Shown piece by piece: positions 21,919-32,490 of a DNA stretch of 64,000 nt (positions are counted from its first letter, which is position 1; each line of letters opens with the position of its first letter). The stretch lies in NCBI GenBank assembly GCA_013339765.2, contig CM023448.1:331036941-331100940 (forward strand), given 5' to 3'. The notes under the pieces were generated by a model. That model saw only the letters and a program-made list of their open reading frames with translations. It was not told where the DNA came from and ran no database searches. This DNA comes from Haemaphysalis longicornis (lineage: Eukaryota > Arthropoda > Arachnida > Ixodida > Ixodidae). Both the position numbers and the translations under genes were made by a program.

Positions 21919-22077
21919 TAGTTATCGGCGCCTGGTTTCGATCCCACGACCCTGTGGGCGGAACGCGAGGTACATGGTGCTCTTCCCACTGCGCCACAAA
22001 AGCGACACAGAATGAAAGGCTACGAACGCACCTTATATCCTTGACTCATTCAAACTACGTCAAGAAGCTGTGATACA
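21919..22077 (-). repeat. tRNA-derived SINE head in copy A
   Basis: The minus strand reads GTGGCGCAGTGGGAAGAGC (A box) and GGGATCGAAACCAGG (B box). The same unit recurs at about 46705-46860 in copy B. Confidence 0.65.
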
Positions 22078-22216
22078 CGGCAGCAGTTGCATCGATCTCG
22101 TCTTCACCAGTTGCTGCAACGCACGACCACTGCTTAAAGACCCCTTAACAGTACACTTTAGCGACCACGAAGCCGTCGTTCTCAGCGTCCAATACAACGA
22201 CAACAGCAACAAATAA
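22078..22216 (+). pseudogene. Possible LINE endonuclease C-terminal relic
   Basis: One frame reads SSCIDLVFTSCCNA and VHFSDHEAVVLSV before a stop, resembling the last block of an apurinic-type endonuclease (SDH motif). It is absent from copy B. The piece is short, so this call is weak. Confidence 0.35.
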
Positions 22217-23207
22217 ATAAATAAAACAACCTACTCCTTGCCTTCACTTCTTGCGTCACAAAAAAAAAAAGAAAAATTGGGCCCATCTCTCCACGAGGGG
22301 GGACTCGAGTCGCAAAATCACGAAAGTAATAATTAATATATGAAAGAAATAATAATAATTAATAGTAATAAGCAATAATAGTTAACACATTCACTACCAG
22401 CCCACCACCACCCCCCGAACACTAACGTTAACACAATACACCCACCCCCTCGCGACGCATCGAGTCCCCCCTCGTGGGGAGATGGGCCCAATTTTTTATT
22501 GACACATGGCTATGGTTATGACATTGTGCCCTAAAAGCTAGAACACAAATTAAATACAGGAATCTGGATAATATCGGCTACAAATATCAACCCGAGGGGA
22601 AATTAGAAAAAATATACAAGCAACATTTACCAGCAGAGAGCGGCGGTTTCTTCGTTTCCCTAAAGCTCCTGCCGATCAATGCCTATATGGGGAACTAGAT
22701 GAAGTCATGAGTCACGGAGAACAAGTAAACACTACGACATCAAAATTCCAATATTGTTTAGATATGTGGAGAGAAGCAAAGCCACTACAATAACGTCTAG
22801 TAAAAAGAAACATACAAACACATAAAAAACAGGCGACAACCTTAACAAAAAAAAAACAGAAAAACCGAAAATCATCACGTACTATACCAAAAGATAATAT
22901 TTATACACGCCTAGAACAAACATGTTCATTTAATTGTTATAAAAAGGTTCAAGGTTTTGTTATACATGTCATCAAGTAGCAATTAACCTGTAAAGATCCA
23001 ACATATGCGAGCTACTGAATTACTTCTGTCGTGTCAACTGCGATGTCTCTATGAGCTAGTATGTAACAATATGTCAGTCCAGTCAAGCTCCCTTCGCTCA
23101 TTTGAGAGCGCATACAAGTCTTCAAACGGCGTACGTAGAGCAGAGAAAAAACGTACATAACGCTCACAGTTAGGGTGGCCAGCTTTTGCGGGAAGGTATG
23201 GATATAT

Positions 23208-23345
23208 GTGGCGTAGCCAGGGGGGGGGGGTATGGCGGGTTCAAACCCCCCCCCTCCCCAAAATTTTCACTGCACCCCCCCCCCCTCCTCAGTGGCGTAG
23301 CCAGGGGAGGCCTGACCGGGCTTCAGCCCCCCCTCCCGAAATTTT
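23208..23345. repeat. Two hAT-type element ends in tandem
   Basis: GTGGCGTAGCCAGGGGGG at 23209 and CAGTGGCGTAGCCAGGGG at 23291 are typical outer ends of hAT elements, followed by G/C runs and an AAATTTT motif. They lie about 83 bp apart in the same orientation. No matching opposite end was seen. Confidence 0.5.
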
Positions 23346-23399
23346 TCGGGCCGGCGCCGTGTTGCCTGTTTTGCCTGGTGCGTCGCCTGTGAACACAGG

Positions 23400-26300
23400 C
23401 GCATATCTTTCGCAAGAAACATGCATGACTAAATGCTTGCCCTACGCATTCTTGCTTACACAAAACGAAGCGCAGCCCCAAAACCGATCGCGCCTTCGGG
23501 TAAGCTCAGCGCGCGGGAGCGTTGTGTCCCTTTGTGCGTGACATGTCGCCACACAAAGAATAATTGGCCGGCTGAGTTGTTCTCAGGAGAGAGATTGACT
23601 CGTCACGGTATGGACGAGGAAGATTACGAGTCAACACATCCAAGCAGACGAGGAAGCAAGGAGTGGTCCTCACTAACTCGCGACGGAAAAGAAGAGGGAC
23701 CGCCGGCTATTGACGGGTGAATACTGGTACGATGAAGGGCCTAAAGGGAGCTAGCAGGAAACAGACGATTATTGTATGTTAAGCAGAACAACATGCAAGC
23801 GGTGGTGGCAGACCACGGCCGCTCCATCTCCTAAAAAGGGGGAGATCGAGCGGCCGTGCACGCAGACATTGAAGACTCCTGCAAGGTAATTGAAGAATGC
23901 GATGCAGGGGCCGCGTATTGGGCGAAATGTGGGGTTTACCTGCATGAATGTCGTGCGTGGGCAAAGGGCCTTTGTGAGCGAGGGCAGGGCGCACAGCAAA
24001 GTATGCCCCTCTTCCGCGCGTCCCTTTTTCACGTTTCTGTCGAGCCCGCGAGGGTGTTGTTGGTGTGGTCACAGATTGCGCGCACTGCGTGCCCCCTTCT
24101 GAAAGCGGTGTTGCGACAGTCATTTTCACCTCCGCGATTAGGCAGATTTGTTCGGCGGTATTTTTCCCTAACCTACGAAATTGGAGAACAGCGGTTCAAC
24201 AAAAAGGGCGCGCTGCGTCTCACCGAGCCCGTTCCAGACTTTATCCTAAACGTGAGGGCACGACAGTCACTAGCCCTGCCACAGGCAGACGGAAATCGCG
24301 ACAGTAACAAAGAACCGATGGCCATCTTCAACCTCGGTCACAACTAAAGCCCCTCCATTGCGTCCACGGCCGCTTTTTACCTGGGCGGCCGCTGCCCGGA
24401 GCAGTGTATATTCAGGGGCCTAATTGAGACACAGCAACAGCAATATGCTGCAAGGACAGAAGCGCCCATGCCTTTGAGAAGCTCATGTTCCAAGTGCCAA
24501 CACACAAAACAGGCCCCAAATTGTAAGTCATTTTCTTCCATTGATTTTTCCTTGCATGAATGATCACTGATGTCTTTTGGCGATGGAGGTTGCTGTGCCT
24601 TAGTTGTGCGGTGTAGGTGAATTGATCACTTCCTAAATTTACACGATGTTACAGCACCTTTGTTTCTGTGAGATACAAAATGTGTGTCTTGTTTTATTTC
24701 GAATGCAATATTTGCGTTTGAATTGGTCGTTGAAAGAAGTGCCCACGGTGAAGCGGATAGGTGACTTTCAATGAACGAAAACGTTAATTCAACTCGTATA
24801 AACGCCTAAATATTTTATTATGCACAATCTTGGAGGGGGATACTCAGCGTGTATCGGGGCAGCATTAGTATCGGTACATGAAGAGTTAAAAATATATTAG
24901 TTCTCGCTGCAGTTTTAGTAGTTTGCTTTTACAGGGACACAACTCCATGTGAAGTAGCCGCTGTCGCATGGTGTGCCCGTTATCGAGACTTTTGTCACCG
25001 CGTTTCATACCAACGCTTGCATCCACTGCTTCACCCAACTTTAAAATCATCATGCAGCGTGAGCAAGTGAAGGACATTCGTAATCGTGGCGCAGAAACGT
25101 ACGTGCCGTTGTGGCAGAATTTTTCGTTAGCGCTTCCTGGCCTTCGAAGTTCTGTGTGCGTAGACGTATCGTTCTTTCAATGCTCAATCGGTCTGCCATG
25201 ACAACAGAATTTCGTAATTAAACAAACAGTCTACAGACCACAGTCCCTATCAAAAGCACCAGCACACCTCCGCCGCCCCCCCCCCCCCCCTCCCCTCCCG
25301 TATACGGGTGCGCGCTAATGTGATTCTTTCTGCCTGGATCCACAACTGTTACGTATACATTCTAAAACGTCGAATGAAGGTAATTTTGAGCAATCGTCAG
25401 CATTGCTTAATAACCAATATGACCGTGAAATTATCACTGTAAAAAACTTCGCAATTTTTAGCAAATCTATCATGTCGTAGCCTGAAAGGTGAACATGACG
25501 GTCGCTGTCAACCAAGAAAATACCGTAAATGTGCCATTACTGTCTGCTTCACCCTGAAAAACGGCAATCTGTAGCATTTATGTATGCGGGGCCATGCCAT
25601 TACGCATGTTTTCTTAGTGGACTCCGGGAAACAAAAGCATCGCACCACGCGCGAAGGAGGTGCTGCTGGCTCTGTACAACTGCCCAATGCTCCGTTCTCT
25701 GGTGAATCAAGGATCTTCCCAATATCATTTCCATTTCCCGAGTCTTTAAAGGAAACTACAAAATTCCTGCACGCCCTATACATTCCAGAGGCAACCATGC
25801 TCATACACTCCAAATGCTGTTTTATCGTGTACTCGGCTGAACAATGGCAGCGCACGAGTGAGCTAAAAAGTATACCCTTCCATTAAAGTTTGAAATCAAA
25901 ATGGTAGGACCTTATTATAACTCCTTCCTCAGATCTCACGGCAAAATTCCGAACACAGCAATATTTTGCTCAACTTGCACAGAACATGCCTAACCACAGA
26001 GTATGGCCAGACACCGCCGTCTTTGCGTTATTATTTTATCTTGCTGAATTTAAAGCTCGATACAGAATTGAATGGTCAACTTTGCAGTGACTTACCATAC
26101 CTTATCCAGGAGTGGTACCTACACCTAAAGGGAATGGCCTCCCCAGAAAAGTTACTGGATAGTGCCCGTCTTCAGACAGGCTATAGGGCATTTATGCACG
26201 AAGCATTGAATACTTGACAGAGAATAATGCAACTATTTCAGAACACAATAGAGGAGCTCATTACAGCAGACTCGACATTTGGGCTGTGCCGAATTGTCAA

Positions 26301-27030
26301 CCAGATTCACTATGTTACAAAGCACCAGCTTCTCATGTCTGCCCGGAGTCCTGATAGAAGCTATGAGATGGATTGCGTTGAGACCAAAAACATCAGAGGA
26401 AATTTTAACTGGCATGGCTTAACAAATACCGATGGCTGAATTATTCCGCTTTGCTTGAGGGCTAATCCTGCCATGTTCGTGTAATTTTCGCCGTTAACAG
26501 CGCTGGTCTTGTGCGAGATGTCTGTGTGTTTATATAGGGTTAGTATTTGCTGAAATTTTTGCTAGTGGTATAACGTTTATTGTAGGCAAAATTCATAGCC
26601 TGTCGTTTTTTTTTTTTCTTAAGATAAGACCTGCGTTACACATAACCTAAGGGCATGAATTCGATGTAGACTGCACAGAATGAGCTTCATTGGCCTTGCA
26701 CTGAAAGCTGCTGTACGGGTGTAGAACGCTTATATGCAAAAAATTTTTATTCTGCATTTTGGACAAGAAGAACTAAATAAAAAAAACTCATTCTTACGGC
26801 CCACGTCATTTTATTGCGGGTCTCACACTCATCATACTCCACACGTTGAAATAAAGCAAGTAATCACATGAAACAATGGCTATTTAATGCAATGCCTGCA
26901 CAAGATGCCCGTGCGTGCAATACGTCCCGGTACTCCCGTATCACGGGAACAGATTTGCACCACGCGGTCTGCGGATTTTTTCCCCGTTTACAACTTCACC
27001 TGGCGCCAATACCATCATAATCAACACCAA
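23400..27030. other. Region without assignable gene
   Basis: Several open frames of 80-160 codons exist, for example 23856-24347 plus, 25584-25886 plus and 25966-26217 plus. None shows a recognised domain or convincing codon bias. The stretch 25300-26450 looks weakly coding in changing frames and could be a decayed element. Confidence 0.4.
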
Positions 27031-27045
27031 TGTCATGAGAGAGAT

Positions 27046-27520
27046 CCTAAAGGGGCCATATGAAGACAAGATACAGCCTCGTTCGATTCGGTAGAACTAG
27101 CTTCGGTAACTCACGCGCTCCTTTCCAGTCACAGACTCACAGACGTTTTTCAACCGAAACAATGCAACAAATATCAAAAACTCATATTTAGCGCTGCAGT
27201 GACGTAATATGGGCAGGAGTGATGTATATAGGTCAGCACTAAAAAGTAGTTATGAGTGTATTAACTTCGCGTTAGAATTCAAATGATAGGATCAGTGGAG
27301 GCCACTCTACAACCGCGCAATCATGTTCCTTGGCAGTGGCTTAGGTCGTTGGGCGCCAATCGTACGAACGAGACCCTGTGATGTCATAGAGAAATCGCGA
27401 GAAAGTTGGCGGGGATTCACCACGGCTTCATATGTTCTATTTAATATCTCGACTATTCCTGTGAAGTTGGTGATAAAACTAGTATCATTGCTTAGGACAA
27501 TGCAGTCTTTTTAATGAACA
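27046..27520. mobile_element. Truncated TTAA-type element
   Basis: The left end AAAGGGGCCATATGAAGACA closely resembles the end of the element at 39374 (AGGAGCCATGAAGACAAAAT). The right end is missing, apparently cut by the next repeat near 27530. Confidence 0.4.
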
Positions 27521-27539
27521 AAACATGTAAACTACCACG

Positions 27540-27627
27540 CTTTTTTTTTCATTGGGGAGGGGGGGGGGGGCGTGAGAACAACCTTAGCCCCCCCCCCCCC
27601 TAAAAAAATCTTGGCTACGCGCCTGGT
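27540..27627 (-). repeat. Solo hAT-type end with G/C runs
   Basis: The minus strand reads CCAGGCGCGTAGCCAAGA followed by A/T and a G run. This is the same end type as at 23209, 23291 and 35279. C/G homopolymers of 10-20 bases occur here and at 27895-27914. Confidence 0.45.
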
Positions 27628-27939
27628 ATGGATTAAAGGAAATACTTCCCTGTCGCACACGCCCAGCGCCCCAAGAGCAGTAGTGGGAACTTTCGCTCCG
27701 TCTCCACCCTCGCACTTCCATTTCTGGCTCCATAAACACAGGGATTTATACACCCCCCTCCAACACCCCCAGAAGAATTTCGACACCCCCCTCCAAAAAA
27801 AAAAAAATGATTCCACAACCATGTGCACGAGCACCCTGCCCACGGATTTATACACACCCCTCTAACATCCCCTCAACACCCCCTAGGAGGACTTCGACCC
27901 CCCCCCCCCCCCCCTTCCCCGCTCAAAATCGAAATTCTG

Positions 27940-30000
27940 GATAAACCCCTGCATAAACGTAGCTCAGCGTGACCTTTGCGGTCGTTGAGGCATTTGTCGC
28001 CACAAAAGCGGAATATCGCTCGGCAATATTTGCGAGAGATTTGTTGTCGTCTTCTTTTGTAGCGCATATCAGAGACGCCACACAGATGAACAGTTCGTAG
28101 AAACTCTCCGCTTCAATTCTGAATCTCGATTTTAAATCGGTCAGCACACTGTCCAGCAATGGGATGTACACTGCCGACGGTAGTAGCTCTCTACATCAAG
28201 CGCAGGCGCGTTGCACCTGCTCGTCTGTCTTTTAGTTACGCGAGGGGATCGAATCTCCGTTTCCACATCATCCGCCAAAGCGACGGCGTAAAAGCTTGGA
28301 AAGTGCTTCGGCCAAGTCCACTCCGCGGTTATCCAGAACCACCATGGTGCCTCCCAATGCATTCTTAGCAGTTCGCACGTCAACGCACTGTTTTTGGAAG
28401 AGCCGACTAAGCGAATTAAAGCGTATGCGTATTAGCATACCCGCCAAGCATATTCGCCGTCGCTGATAGCTGCACGCAGTGCCGTAGCTTTCGCAGAGCT
28501 ACATTTCTGTCCAGCTGGAAACATTATCCAGAGCTTTCGCCCCGCTCCCGAGTGAATCTCAAACCCGGATGAGACTGTCGTGCCACTCGAGCCCATCTTG
28601 TCTCGCGGAGGCTTTTAAGTTGGCCACCAAGAATGGCCTTCAGAACGACAGTCCGTTTAGGTCACGCTGTAAAGAAGGAAATTACCTCCATAACACCAAC
28701 AGCGTTCCTAATGGGCTGGAGCCTTGATAATTTTGACAACGACAAGTTAAGCTCATGGTTAAAGCAAGGACAGTACACAGCAGTGGGTGCAGGGCGCTTC
28801 ATTTCAGATACAGCGCCATCAACCTGAGAGGCCATGACGCTGCAGCCATCCGTAATTATACCAACACACTTTCCAAGATCACGCCTTCAGACCCTTAATA
28901 AGTTGTTCTCCGAGCACCCTTCCTGTCACAACGGGTTCGCTTATACCGGTTCCAATACCCTGTCCACCGGTATACGAATGTCTACGAACTGCACAGACTT
29001 CTTGAAACATGTTGTTATGGACATATCGCAGAACAAGACATAACTGCGACATATGGGCTACGTCCATAGGCGTCGGCAGGGAGGTGCAAAAGGGGCACTT
29101 GCCACCCTCAAGCCACACCAGCACTTTCCCCCTCCTCCCAGCCCTCTCTCTCTCTGCTATTCAATGGGCTTGCCCCCCTCAAGGCAAAATCCTGGCGACG
29201 CCCATGGCGACGTCAGTGTTTTCATCGAACATGACACTGTACATGCCGGCTTCTTGCACCTGTTGAAGGATCCTAGCAAGGACTTCTTCCCCGCAGCACC
29301 AGCTCATTCTGAGTCGTCTTTCTGATATAAATGGCCCGAGATAACACGTTGGCAAGATGCTTCTCAAGTTCTTTGTCACCACTGGAGACCCGAAAGCGCA
29401 AAAGTTCGCGAAAATTGCCCTCGCTAGCGACTGACGAAGCCTCTTGTGAGAAGTCGAGGAGCATGCCATCGTCTCTATGTCCGCGCAGCGGTATGCCTTG
29501 ACGCCATTATGTATTCAATGATAGGTAGCAGGCGGTTTCTGTTCTCACGCACTTGGAGAAGACGCTGGTTGGAAACTTGGTTGGCGACATTTTTTTCTGG
29601 TGCAACAGCACACGCAAGAAAGTGCACTGCTTCCTTGTGGTATCTGGTGGCTTCAGTCAGAGGAAGATCACCATTCTTGCTTGGTAGCCTCCCAAATTTT
29701 GTGAGCGGCTTCGTCACAAGTTTTTGAAAACGCACATTTTTTGGTAACCTCTATAGTCTGCCCGTTGCGAACAATGCGCAGTATTTGCAACAGAGACCTC
29801 TTTAACTGTCCGACAGAACAAGCCACTTGAATTGAAGCAAACGAAAGTGGCTCAATGATCTCCTCTCTTTTTTGCCGCCTTTCTTGTGGACGGAGTGTGG
29901 GAAACTATAATTTTCTGGTGGCTCCCAATGGGACTCCAACAAACCTCTCTCAGAGAAGTTGTCAACTATAGCTTGTCTGCAAGGTTTGCTATGCCCAGTG
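27940..30000 (-). pseudogene. Decayed hAT transposase (TTF/ZMYM-like)
   Basis: Reading leftwards on the minus strand, fragments in several frames follow the order of this family. They are FSERGLLESHWEPPENY (about 29930), the segment with EATRYHKEAVHF and RENRNRLLPIIEYI (29735-29475), the catalytic DExTD block SVMFDENTDVA (about 29220), VAHMSQLCLVLRYVHNN after an interruption, and the C-terminal part YIPLLDSVLTDLKSRF (28170-27940). It is related to the ORF at 37028-38839. Frameshifts, lost segments and an inserted mini-element at 29078-29205 make it inactive. Confidence 0.75.
29078..29205. mobile_element. Mini-element inserted in the hAT relic
   Basis: The ends are GGCGTCGGCAGGGAGG and, inverted, GGCGTCGCCAGGATT. 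On the minus strand GACGTCGCC and GACGTAGCC flank it, a 9-bp near-duplication. The insertion separates FDENTDVA from its continuation HMSQLCLV, confirming it is secondary. Confidence 0.65.
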
Positions 30001-30299
30001 AACCCGCCACTAAGGAAGTGCCTCCGCGTACACTGTCTGTCAATAGCGTGGAGCGCGGTCTTTCACTTACGTATTGGCATTCTGTACGCACTCAGCGGTC
30101 CAGTCGGGTCATTCTCATGGAGGTGTAACAAAGAAGGGGGCGGGTAATAATGTATGGGTTCCACTGGATTCAATGGGAACTTGTAGAGCCTTGTGGGTCA
30201 CAGGACTGAAGTTACTGTCGATCGTTTTAGAACTCGCCCGCTTCATGCTTCATAGGAAGCTGCCACGAGCTGGAAAGGAAGATTGCATTTAGCCTCTTT

Positions 30300-31440
30300 A
30301 CTAACGAAAAAAATGTAGGCAAGAAAAACAAACGTTTTCAACGTTTTGTTTGAAATGGGTTCAGAAGAAGCAAAAAATGGTGCCCATGAGTTTCAAAGTA
30401 AACTTCAGATCTTCAATCTGTTGCATAAGGGACTGCCCATACGAGCACTGCCAGCGGTAAATAGCCGCCGCTTACAAGCCCTGGCAAATCCCCCCCGCCG
30501 TCTGAGAGTACGAAACTTCATAAGGGTGAAGAAGATATGAACAGCCTTCTTCTGAAGCGTTTTGTAAATTCATAGCAAGGTGACGAAGAGCTTGCTTACT
30601 TCGTGGGTGCCTTCAGGCGTGCACAAGAAGAATTCGAAAGGAGCTGCTAATGGTGCCAAGAGGACTCACCTTCTCTTCATGCATAGTTCTACTATTCTTG
30701 AAGATCTTTTGCATATGTTTAATGCCGTTCCTGCCAAAACTCAACCACACCATTCTTGAAAGTCAATTTATATAAAGTTTTCATAAGAATATGCTGCATC
30801 AACTTGTTTCAATTCAATATACGGGCCAAATCCAAACTTATCACTCCAATATTGTTCGAATTCACCGCATAATTTTTAATTACTTGTGACCTATTCCTAG
30901 CTGACAAATTTCTCCTAGCTGACATAAAAATATAACATATCATATAATAGCTTTGACAGCGTTGCATTTAGGTCCGGTAACAAACTTCCGCTTGTTCCTC
31001 GAATTCGCGTTAGGTGGATTTGGCTCACTTCGAAAAAATACGCCTCATATACTCGTGGTGGCCACACTTAATGCGCGCTTACGGGTATAACTGACTACCC
31101 TGAGGCTGCTGACCAGCTCTGCTGGTTAGAGCAGCGTCTAATCCGCTCGCCCACTCTGCTGTTCAAAATGCAGCGATCACGGCTTAGCTGAAAAAGAAAA
31201 TTATGAATCAGCAGAACAGTGCACAGCAGCTAGGGGAACCTACTGCCTGCGGCAAAGCGGCCCCCGGCACGACGTCAGAATTCCTGTCCCCATAGTCACT
31301 GCCTGTCTAGCTGAAGGCTGGTCTGGCAATTTTAATCTCAAATGGGGTCAGACAGGAACAATGCAAGATCGTTAACAGTCGGAATTGCCCCCCTTCTGTC
31401 TCTGTCTCTCCCCTCCTCGCGTTTTGCCGCCCGGCCCTTG
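30300..31440. other. AT-rich spacer, no gene seen
   Basis: No supported coding sequence. At about 31110-31170 a tRNA-like fragment (GCTCTGCTGGTTAGAGCAGC, then TGTTCAAAATG) may be an old SINE head. Confidence 0.4.
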
Positions 31441-31463
31441 CCGTGTCAGCTTCATGTAGAGTG

Positions 31464-31677
31464 ATTGATTGATTGATTGTGGGGTTTAACGCGCCGACGC
31501 AACGCAGGCGATGAGGCGCGCCGTAGTGGAGGGCTCCGGATTAATTTTGACCCCCTGGGGATCTTTAACGCGCGCCGAAATCTCGTACACACGGGCGTTT
31601 TTGCTTTTCGCCTCCATCAGAAAAGCGGCCGCCGCGGCCGGGAATCGAACCCGCGACCTCGTGCTCAGCAGCGCAAC
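31464..31677 (-). repeat. tRNA-derived SINE, 5'-truncated
   Basis: The minus strand carries the B box GGGTTCGATTCCCGGC and ends in TGATT repeats (CAATCAATCAATCA). The A box is missing, so the copy is truncated at its 5' end. The 15-bp repeat GCTTCATGTAGAGTG flanks it (31449-31463 and 31678-31692). The target lay in the left end of the palindromic element at 31686. Confidence 0.88.
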
Positions 31678-31685
31678 GCTTCATG

Positions 31686-31707
31686 TAGAGTGTACTAGTA
31701 CACTCTA
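31686..31707. mobile_element. 22-bp perfect palindromic mini-element (TAGAG family)
   Basis: TAGAGTGTACT is followed directly by its reverse complement AGTACACTCTA, with no loop. GCTTCATG flanks it on both sides (31678-31685 and 31708-31715). The SINE at 31464 was inserted later, because its own duplication includes the first seven bases of this element. Confidence 0.85.
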
Positions 31708-32490
31708 GCTTCATGCAACTCGGTACCTCCACCTGGAAAGGTTGCCGACCCCTGGTTGAGAGGCGTCCCCTTCATAGAATTTGCACGGGCCCTGGTTGCA
31801 GCCTTTACGCGAAACTTTATACCCAGCTTTCTCGCTCAAAATTACAACCTCTCAGGAACCTAGCAAAACAACTGTAGGAAAATGATATTTGGCATAAAGC
31901 TAGAAGCCAACGTGAAGATTAAAACGCTAAAAGAACATTTCAGGTTTCTGACTATTTGTTTGTGTAATTCGCTGTCAAATCTAACTCCCCATGCATTTCT
32001 ATGCGATAGTTCCCATGGCTCCGGAACCCAGTCGCGCAACGTGCGCGACTTGAAACTGTGCACAAAGCAAGTATTCACCCCAAATATTAGCTGTGCAAAA
32101 TAACTTTTCATTTCGCTAAAAAATTGCAGAGTAGTCACTGTTGAAAGGACTGCCATGAGCGGGAAAGCGGCCGGGCCGGCGGCACGCGCACCGGCGCCGA
32201 AGCCGGTAGCCACCGCTCCAAGGCCGCTTGACCGACCAAGCAAACTTGGTTGCAGCTGCAGTGGAAACAAATTCCATTTCTGCGTAGTGTACGAGATGAA
32301 ATGAGTTCAAATAAACAGTTAGGTTGACGCTAACGTCTTCTTCTTGGAGAAATACATTACAGTGCTCATTCTTGCGTTAGAACTTCTTACTCTTGCGTGG
32401 TCAGTGGACAATGTAAGTGTCCTCGACTAAAGGCCCGTTTGACAGTGTTGCGTAGTTAGTAGCGATTCCATCTGAGGAGCACTTTAAGAG

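Larger units (their letters stand above)
21577..22505. repeat. Composite repeat, copy A
   Basis: Starting CTCACATGTAGCGTCCGC, this segment matches copy B at about 45640-46980 over three stretches: the C-rich leader (21577-21720), a tRNA-like SINE head on the minus strand (21918-22077), and the terminal zone with CATTCACTACC and GAGATGGGCCC. Copy A carries a foldback insertion at 21737-21918 and about 310 extra bases at 22078-22390 that copy B lacks. Inverted GGGCCCATCTC blocks lie at about 22280 and 22480. Confidence 0.75.
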
